From positions 37,327,488 through 37,391,487 of the forward strand of contig CM073898.1 in assembly GCA_037176705.1 (NCBI GenBank): a stretch of DNA of 64,000 nt, read 5' to 3'. Positions within the stretch are counted from its first letter, which is position 1; each line of letters opens with the position of its first letter. The DNA comes from Molossus alvarezi. Its lineage: Eukaryota; Chordata; Mammalia; Chiroptera; Molossidae. Of the stretch, positions 57,487 through 64,000 are shown one piece after another. The notes below the pieces were generated by a model that was given only the letters and a program-made list of their open reading frames with translations, was not told the DNA's origin and searched no databases. A program made the translations under genes and the position numbers.

Positions 57487-57692
57487 TTTTTCTATTTATC
57501 TTCAGATAGAGTGGGAGGAGAGAGCGAGAAACATCAATATGAGAGGGACACATCCACTGGTTGCCTCTCTCATGATCCTGACCAGGACTGGAAGAACTTC
57601 AATCAAGGTTCATGCCCTTGACTGGAATCAAACCCATGACTCAACAGTCTGAGGGCTGACGCTCTAACCACTGAGCCAAACCGGCCAAGACA
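57487..57692 (-). mobile_element. VES SINE, reverse orientation, diverged
   Basis: Plus strand: 'GATAGAGTGGGAGGAGAGAG', 'GAGAGGGACACATCCACTGG', 'TGCCCTTGACTGGAATCAAA' and 'CTGAGCCAAACCGGCCAAG'. Imperfect target duplication TAGATTCAAAGTATT / TAGAGTCAAAATTTT flanks it. Confidence 0.9.
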
Positions 57693-57694
57693 TA

Positions 57695-57960
57695 GAGTCA
57701 AAATTTTTAAAGGATAGGTTGAATCAGTGAATTTTTAGAATTTGAAGGTATGGTGTCTGCTTCCCTTTAGAAGGACTGTAAATACTGTGAATAAGCAATG
57801 AGTCAAAATGGCTTTGCCTGTCCTGAATGGCAGCATCTTAGACCTAGAGATGTCAAAGCCAGCTTCTGGAAGTTTTTATGGGTTGAGTTGAGTTATTCCT
57901 TGTGAGCAACATCAGTGAGGTCTACCTGGTCTAGAACAGAAGAAACAGATAGTATAGAGT
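57695..57960. other. Unassigned DNA
   Basis: No recognised gene or repeat. Confidence 0.4.
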
Positions 57961-57961
57961 A

Positions 57962-58144
57962 GTACAACAGGTCCTTGAATAACGTCATTTCTTTCAACTT
58001 GGTTTTGTTATAATGTTGATAAGGTACCATTGAAACTTAACTCTTGTTTATATCAATTAGCCTAGGTAAAATTGATTTTATTATATGTCATTTCTCTTAA
58101 AGTCACAAAACCTACTGAGGATGTTAAGTGAGGACTTACTGTAC
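57962..58144. repeat. TIR-bearing MITE-like element, 183 bp
   Basis: Starts GTACAACAGGTCCTTGAATA and ends 'AGTGAGGACTTACTGTAC', whose complement is GTACAGTAAGTCCTCACTTA. The inverted ends share GTACA, GTCC and TAAC blocks. The interior 'GTCATTTCTTTCAACTTGG' and 'GTCATTTCTCTTAAAGTCAC' are also roughly symmetrical. Reads like a non-autonomous DNA transposon seen elsewhere in mammals, but I cannot name it. Confidence 0.65.
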
Positions 58145-58268
58145 TGCCCAACTTTTTTCATGTCAAAGAATACCAAGAAAGTGATAATATGTGTACAGCA
58201 CACTGAGGAAAATTGGAGGGGGCTGAGAGGCCTCTATATGGGGCTTGCTTAAAAAGTCATTACCTTTC

Positions 58269-59325
58269 CTAGTGCTGCTGGGACCGCTGGCGTAATAGGG
58301 TTTTGCTGCTTTTGTGTTCCACGATCCCTGGGCACTGATGGCTGAATGAGCAGAGCTCGCTGGCCAGCCATCATGTCGCATTACAGGCAGTACAGAGGAA
58401 AAACCAAGGTGTATGTTGGTAACCTGGAAACGGGTGCTGGCAAAGGAGAGTTAGAAAGGGCTTTCAGTTATTGTGGTCCCTTAAGAATTGTGTGGATTGC
58501 AAGAAATCCTCCAGGATTTGCCTTTATGGAGTCTGAAGACCCGAGGGATGCAGAAGATGCTGTGGGAGGCCTGGGTGGCAAGGTGATTTGTGGCTCCCCA
58601 GTGAGGGGCGAAGTATCAACAGGCATGCCTCCGAGATCTCGTTTTGATAGACCACCTGCCCGATGTCCCTTTGATCCCAATGATAGATGCTATGAGTGTG
58701 GTGAAAAGGGACATTATGCTTATGATTGTCATCGCTATAGCCGACGAGAAGAAACAGGTCACAGTCTAGATCACATTCGAGATGGAGAGGTAGGCGATAC
58801 TCTCGCTCAGGAGGCAGGAACAGGGGAAGCGCATCAAGATCAGCATCTCCTCGACAATCAAGATGTGCATGTCTTCGTAGATCATGATCAGCTTCACTCA
58901 GACAATCCAGGCCTAGTTCTATAAAAGGACCAAGGTATTTCCAATCACAGTTGAGGTCAAGGTCCAGATCCAGGTCTCTTTCATGACCAAGCAGCAGCTG
59001 ATCAAAGTCCAGATCTCCAGCTCCAAAAAGAAGTCTCTCCCCATCAGGAAGTCCACGAAGAAATGCAAGTTCTGAAAGAGTGGACTGAAGTTCTCAAGTT
59101 CACCTTTTAGGGAAAAATTATTTTGTTTACATTATTATAAGGAATTTGTGATGTTTGTAAAATAACCTAGGAAGGGTATTTCAACCATCTAATCAAAATG
59201 GATCTGAATTATTACTCTGTAAATTCAGAGCCATAAGATAATATAAATTATTGTTGAATGTATTAACATCTTATGGTTTGAAAATGTGGGGTTTTATTTA
59301 TACATTTAAATAAAATATTTCTAAC
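58269..59325 (+). pseudogene. SRSF7: SRSF7 processed pseudogene
   Basis: SRSF7 (9G8) is a nuclear SR splicing factor with an RRM, a CCHC zinc knuckle and an RS domain. Here the 5' UTR, coding region and 3' UTR run together without introns. The ancestral start is at 58373 ([18 protein letters not shown]). RNP2 'KVYVGNL' is intact. RNP1 reads 'GFAFMES' where SRSF7 has GFAFVEF. The zinc knuckle [14 protein letters not shown] is intact. A 1-base deletion just after 'HRYSRR' (near 58746) throws the RS domain out of frame, and the shifted frame ends at 58924. The ancestral stop lies at 59086-59088, so the original coding length (about 717 nt) fits the normal protein. The 3' UTR carries an AATAAA at about 59309-59314. 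Flanking duplications are no longer clear. Confidence 0.95.
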
Positions 59326-59329
59326 TAGG

Positions 59330-60530
59330 AAAAATAATATATAATAAAGATAAAAACAAAATGTAAAGAGGAAAAGTATTAAATATAGAATTTTTATTTC
59401 CCATTAAAATTTTTCAACATTTTTAATGAAGCCATTTTAAAAATATATTTGAATTAACAACTTATATGCATGGCTATAGTTTAAATGGTTTTATTCAATT
59501 CCTGTTTAAGGCATTTCAATGATGATCTCTATAAATTTTTAATGAGCACCAGCAATGAGAAACTTTACTCTTACTAGTACATGATTTTTTTTAATGCAAA
59601 TCCTTTTGTGCAATCATTCAAAAATTTACACCAGTTGAAAATATATTTAAAGAATTTAAGAGCTCTTCCATTGACAAATTAACTGTGCAATTTCTTAAAA
59701 TAACATGAAGAGACATTTTAAATACAATTGAACTTTTTATATCAAGTATTTCATAATAATGATGAAGCCCTATCTGTAGAACACATATTAGTGGAACAGA
59801 ACCCTGCAGCTCGTTTGCACACAACCAGCAGGACCCATCCATGATGAATGGACAGAATATCTGGTATTTGACAAGAAAGAGTCTATGGATTCCTGTCTGG
59901 AGGTGCAGTCACAGTGAACCCACACTCAGCCTCCCAGCCCCATCCCCACCCCCAACAGGCACTGCATGACCTGCACCCTTGGTGGGTGCCTCTACAGCAT
60001 GAAATCATCCGGTGGTGCATGGACTTCTCATGCATCAGAATGCTCTGTAGCAGGCTGCTGGAGGAGATACTGGAAAGGTAGGCATGCCCCAGTGTAGCAG
60101 CCAGGTCAGATGAGTCCCTAAATTCCTTTGCCATCCCCAGTACACATGGGGAATGTGCTGCCAGACCCTCTGCTCTTGGCCACCCTCTGAGAAGCCCCAG
60201 ACAAGACTACTCCCTCCAGAGCTAGCTGCCTGGGAGTTTCCAGTCACCCCAGCCATCCTAAGGGATAAGGGATCAGTATCTTAAGCATGCACAGCAAATC
60301 CACTAGGCTCTAGGATAGAAAATAAGCACCTTCACTTTTTTTAAGTTTATTATTTCAGTACATGTTTAGATGCACTGATGTTCATTGCTTATACACTAGC
60401 CTTTAGTATCTCACCTTTCTTCTGTCTAAAATGAAACAGTGCAGGAGACCTACACGGTTCTTAATTGCATGTTGTGAATGTCAAATAAGCTTCTAAACCT
60501 GAGTGAGAAACAGAAATATCTCAAAATAAA
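59330..60530. other. Unassigned DNA with a GC-richer patch
   Basis: 59330-59880 is AT-rich background. 59885-60260 is GC-richer and contains a plus-strand stretch encoding 'EIIRWCMDFSCIRMLC' followed by a stop, with no match I know (see findings). No gene called. Confidence 0.4.
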
Positions 60531-60534
60531 ACTG

Positions 60535-61465
60535 TCACAACAGTATTCACTCACTCATTCAAGTACTCCTTATTAAGCACCTACTATGTGCCAAGAAATG
60601 TTTTAGGCACTAAGAAGAAACTAATAAGTAAAACAGACAAAATTCCTTACCTCATAGAACTTACTTTCCATCAGGAAGAGAAATACATATTTAAAAGAAT
60701 AATTAAGAAATAAATGCTTTAGAATTAAAGTATAATGTGTGCTATGAAAAAGATAAAACAGAAAGAGAAATATAGAGTGCTGGAGTGGAGGAAACTTGGG
60801 GAGTTTTCTATTTTCTACAGTGTTCAGAAAAGGCCACACTGAGGTCATGATTAAGCAAAGATTTGAAGGGTATAAGGAAGCCAGTTACATGAATATCCTG
60901 GAGATCATTACAGAGAGGGGAACAAGTAAGTCCCTGGAGTGAGAAATTGCCTGGTATTTTCAAGAAACAGCAAGTTGGCCAGTATGACTGGACTGAAACA
61001 ATAGAAGATAAAGCTACATCCAAGTGTAGGGTGTGGGAGGTAAATTATGTAGAGCCCAGTAGGCCGATGGCTTCTACTCTACATGAGATAGGAAATCCAC
61101 TGAAAGGGATTAAGGGAAGAAGAGACATGAGTTAAGTTTTAAGAGGATCATCTTGCTTGTTGTGTTAGAATAAACTATAAGGAGACAAGGTAGCATCAGA
61201 CTATTTAATCCAGAGGTGCTACAATAGTATGCTGAGCAGTAACAATGGCTTGGACTATGGAAGTAGCAGTGTGCAGATGGCGAGAAGTGATTAGATTCTG
61301 GATCTGTTTCCTGTCCAAAATTTTCTATTGGATGGGGTACAGGGTCTGAAAGAAAGATAGTAGTCAAGGGAAACTTCAAGGTATTTGACTTGAACAACTG
61401 AAAAGGAGTTGCCTATTGAAGGAGAAGAACCAAGTTGGAGGAGTGACACTTTATAGTAAGTCTTG
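60535..61465 (-). repeat. L2 LINE, long 3' fragment
   Basis: About 0.9 kb of well-ordered L2 in reverse. Landmarks are 'CTTATTAAGCACCTACTATG', 'TGCCAAGAAATGTTTTAGGC', 'AACAGACAAAATTCCTTACC', 'GAAAAGGCCACACTGAGGTC', 'AGATTTGAAGGGTATAAGGA', 'GATAGGAAATCCACTGAAAG', 'TTTTAAGAGGATCATCTTGC', 'TGTTGTGTTAGAATAAACTA', 'CAATGGCTTGGACTATGGAA', 'AGATTCTGGATCTG' and 'CAAGGTATTTGACTTGAACA'. Cut by an L1 at its upstream end. Confidence 0.9.
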
Positions 61466-61479
61466 AAGTCAGATAACTA

Positions 61480-63168
61480 CGGTAATCAAGACATTGTTTT
61501 ATTAGTGAAAGAATGGCCCAATAGACCAATGGGACAGAATAGAGAGCACAGAAATAGGCCAAATAAATATAGTCAACTAATCTCTGACAAAGGAGCAAAG
61601 GCAATACAATGGAGCAAAGACTGTCTCTTCCATACATGGTAGTGGAACATCTGGTCTCCATATGCAAAAAAAAAAAAAGTTAATCTAGACACAGATCTTA
61701 TACCTTTCACAAAATTAACTCAATATGGATAATAGACCTCAATGTAATATGCAAAACTATGAAAATCCTAGAAGATAATATCAGAGAAAATTTAGATGAA
61801 TTTGAGTATACCTATGACTTTTTAGAAACAACACCAAAGGCACAATCCATGAAAGAAATAAATTGTAAACTGGAATTCATTAAAATTAAAAACTCTGGCT
61901 CTGTGAAAGATGATATTAAGCCACAGACTTGGAAAAAGTATTTGCAAAAGACACATCTGACAAAGGACTCAACAAGAAGAAAAAACCTGATTAAAAATGG
62001 GCCAAAGACCTTAACAGACACCTCACAAAAGATATACAGATAGCAAATTAACATATTAAAGATGCTAAACATAATATGCCATTAGGGAATTTCAAATTAA
62101 AATGACAGTGAGATACCACTACACACCTATTTGAATGGCTAAAATTCAGAACACTGACAACACCAAATGCTGGTGAGGATGTGGAGCAACAAGAACTCTG
62201 ATACCTTGCTGGTGGGAATGCAAAATGGTGCAGACACTTTGGAAGTCAGTTTAGTAGTAAACCTACTTTTAGCATGTGATCTAGCAATTACACTCCTTGG
62301 TATTTATGCAAAGAAGTTGAAAACATATTCACACAAAAATCTGCACATACATGTTTATAGCAGCTTTATTCATAATTACCAAAACTTGGAAACAACCAAG
62401 AAGCCCTTCAGTAAGTGATTAGATAAGCTGTAGTATATCTAAACAATGAAATACTATTCAGAACTAAAAAGAAATGAACTATAAATTTATGAAAGACTTG
62501 GAGGAAACTTAAATGCAACTTTGTAAGTGAACAATGCCAATCTGAAAAGACACCTTTGTATGATTCCAACTATGTGACATTCTGGAAAAGGCAAAACTAG
62601 AGAGAAAATAAAAGATAAGAGGTTGCTGGGGGGTGGGGAGAAAAGAGGCAAGAGGTGAATAGGCAGAGGACAAAGGATTTTTAGGGTAGTGAAAATTCTC
62701 TGTGCAATATTATAATCATGGATATATGCCATTACACATTTGTCCAAACCCACTGAATGTACACAAGAGTGAACTCGTTGGCAAACTATGGACTTTGGGT
62801 GATTACAGTGTGTCAATGTAGGTTCATCTTTGGTTAAAAATGGCCCAGCCCATGTGGCTTAGTGGATTGAGCATTGTCCCATAGACTGAGAGGTCCCCGT
62901 TTGATTCCCATTCAGGGCACATGCCTGAGTCTCAGGGCTCAATCCCCAGTAAGGGGTGTGCAGGAGGCAGCTGATTGATGTTTCTCTCTCACATCAATGT
63001 TTCTATCTCTCTCTCCCTTCCTCTTTCTAAAGAAATCAATAAAAAAAAATGTTTTAAAAACTGTACCATTCTGGTGAGTGATGTTGACAATGTGTGGGGG
63101 TAGGAGATATAAGGAAAATCTTTGTGCCTTCTCAGTTTTATTGTAAACCTAAAACTGATTTAAATAAG
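61480..63168 (+). repeat. Old L1, 3' half, interrupted by a VES SINE
   Basis: Follows L1MA/MB-type ORF2 and 3' UTR: 'CCAATAGACCAATGGGACAG', 'CAATACAATGGAGCAAAGAC', 'ACAAAATTAACTCAATATGG', 'AGTGAGATACCACTACACAC', 'CCTTGCTGGTGGGAATGCAA', 'TTTATAGCAGCTTTATTCAT' and a 3' UTR 'GATTACAGTGTGTCAATGTA'. After the SINE it resumes 'TACCATTCTGGTGAGTGATG'. A 94-codon open piece (61759-62043) keeps part of ORF2. Confidence 0.88.
62842..63050 (+). mobile_element. VES SINE, diverged
   Basis: Head 'GGCCCAGCCCATGTGGCTTA', B box 'GTTTGATTCCC', 'CACATGCCTGAGTCTCAGGG', 'GTGTGCAGGAGGCAGCTG', TC tract and 'AAGAAATCAATAAAAAAAAA' tail. Inserted in the old L1 3' UTR. Confidence 0.9.
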
Positions 63169-63410
63169 TCTTTTTTTTTTTTTTTTTAAGGAGTTTTTAT
63201 TTATTGAGTTACAAAACAAGTGTGTGGAAGTGACAGGAGGAGGCAGGAAAGAGATCTGAGAAGCACAGCTGTGTGAAGCCAAGAGAATCTTGAAACAGAA
63301 ACTTCACTTTTAGGAAAACAAACAAGATACATAATAACACAAAGTGTCTGCATGTATATAATCCCAGAGGTCCATGAACAGGTCCTTAAAAGAGTGATGT
63401 AGAATTACAA
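63169..63410. other. T tract and unassigned DNA
   Basis: Begins with a run of about 16 Ts (63172-63187) just past the L1 3' end. It may be the reversed A tail of another element, 'AGGAGTTTTTATTTATTGAG' following. Nothing else recognised. Confidence 0.4.
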
Positions 63411-63414
63411 GATT

Positions 63415-63780
63415 TCCAATAACCCACCCTACAGCCTGAGAAGTTTTTCTAAAATGCAGACCTACTTAACGCTACAGCCCTACTCAAAACTTTTGAATAT
63501 ACAATATTCTAAGAATGAAGCCCAAAGTAGACCTGTGCCTCCACCCTCTAGCACCTGCTCTTGGTTCCCTGCCTCAGCATCCGCACCCCTCCCTAACAGC
63601 CTTCTCCTCTTCAAAGAGAAGGGAGGACTTTCAGAAACCCAGTACTCCCAGCCAGCTCTGATTCTGCCTTGCCCCACTGCCTTACCTGACCCACCCATTT
63701 TGCCGTCTCAAGTTTCTCTTTAGTATCACGTACTTGATTCTAATTGCCTTTTAGATGATAAACTCTGTGAACAGCAATGT
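63415..63780 (+). repeat. Probable L2 LINE fragment
   Basis: 'GCAGACCTACTTAACGCTAC', 'GCCCTACTCAAAACTTTTG' and 'CTAAGAATGAAGCCCAAAG' match the L2 ORF2-end plan in sense orientation. The C/T-rich continuation and 'GATGATAAACTCTGTGAACA' also fit. Open frames on both strands are incidental. Confidence 0.55.
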
Positions 63781-63781
63781 A

Positions 63782-64000
63782 TTGTTTCCTGTGGCCATAA
63801 CAAATTACTACAAACGTGGTGCTTTAGGGCAAAATTTATTATCTCTCAGTTCTGGACACCAGATGTTAGCAATCAGTTTCACTTGGATGAAATAGATGTG
63901 GGTAGGGATCAGCTCCCTCCGGGGGCTCTAGGTGAGAACCCTTTCCATGGCCTTCCCCTCACCCTTCTAAAGGCTGCCTCCTCCCTTGGTTTATGGCTCT
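63782..64000 (-). repeat. MaLR/MLT-type LTR, partial at the window edge
   Basis: Plus strand 'TTGTTTCCTGTGGCCATAAC', 'CAAATTACTACAAACGTGGT', 'CTCTCAGTTCTGGACACCAG' and 'CTCCCTCCGGGGGCTCTAGG' is the reverse complement of the conserved LTR 3' half. It runs off the right end. Confidence 0.75.

Noticed and set aside
58346..58924. SRSF7-like open frame as a functional gene
   Set aside because: Intronless with parental UTRs attached, altered RNP1, a frameshift before the RS domain and several substitutions in conserved positions.
1..64000. CRISPR array, operon structure, bacterial-type promoters or ribosome binding sites
   Set aside because: The DNA is mammalian; no regularly spaced repeats, and the only tandem array is the two-copy unit at 22189.
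1..64000. Proviral gag/pol/env genes
   Set aside because: Only solo or partial LTRs were recognised. Reverse transcriptase motifs all belong to L1 ORF2.
1..64000. Species or family level identification
   Set aside because: VES SINEs show a microbat, but subfamily ages and diagnostic sites need database comparison that I cannot run.

Overview
The window is a stretch of mammalian nuclear DNA, almost certainly from a microbat (suborder Yangochiroptera). The diagnosis rests on about twenty copies of the bat-specific tRNA-derived VES SINE (heads such as GCCCTGGCCGGTTTGGCTCAG and CCCAGCCGGTGTGGCTCAG), set in an AT-rich background that also holds general mammalian repeats (MIR, L2, MaLR LTRs, MER5-type hAT elements, HAL1/L1). 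No DNA transposon burst of the kind known from Myotis was seen, so I do not name a family or species.

I found no intact host protein-coding gene, no convincing exon chain, and no functional tRNA, rRNA or CRISPR array. The window reads as intergenic or deep-intronic DNA. The only recognisable host gene sequence is an intronless processed pseudogene of the splicing factor SRSF7 (58269-59325). It keeps the RRM and CCHC zinc knuckle in frame, but the RS domain is frameshifted.

Layout. 1-9200: unique-looking DNA with an old repeat at 395-935, a MIR and one VES SINE. 9245-23800: MaLR LTR pieces, an old L1 5' region, MIR, MER5A, L2, HAL1, a hAT MITE and VES SINEs. 23765-33300: old and younger L1 3' ends broken by VES SINEs, with a SINE-in-SINE pair at 32347-32890. 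34474-41112: a nested insertion. A VES SINE bounded by 10-bp direct repeats contains a nearly full-length but dead L1, which has its own 15-bp target duplication, two later VES insertions and an apparent 3' transduction. 41207-48960: an ERVL-like solo LTR, an inverted pair of VES SINEs, a 1.36-kb hAT-like element and an old L1 3' end. 49000-57700: MIR, MER5-like, LTR, a 3.4-kb decayed L1 and more SINEs. 57960-64000: a TIR-bearing MITE, the SRSF7 pseudogene, a 0.9-kb L2, another old L1 3' half with a SINE, and an LTR at the right edge.

The parts form an insertion history rather than a pathway. Old L2/MIR/MaLR/hAT elements form the base layer. L1 lineages came next, and VES SINEs most recently; the youngest SINEs have target-site duplications identical or nearly identical over 9-16 bp, consistent with L1-driven retrotransposition. 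The most interesting observations are the L1 with a polyadenylated 3' transduction, a 200-codon sense ORF in its CpG-rich 5' UTR, and a pair of very short VES-like SINEs ending at the same point. A few CpG-retaining repeat-free patches could be conserved regulatory elements. No new biological system could be shown.
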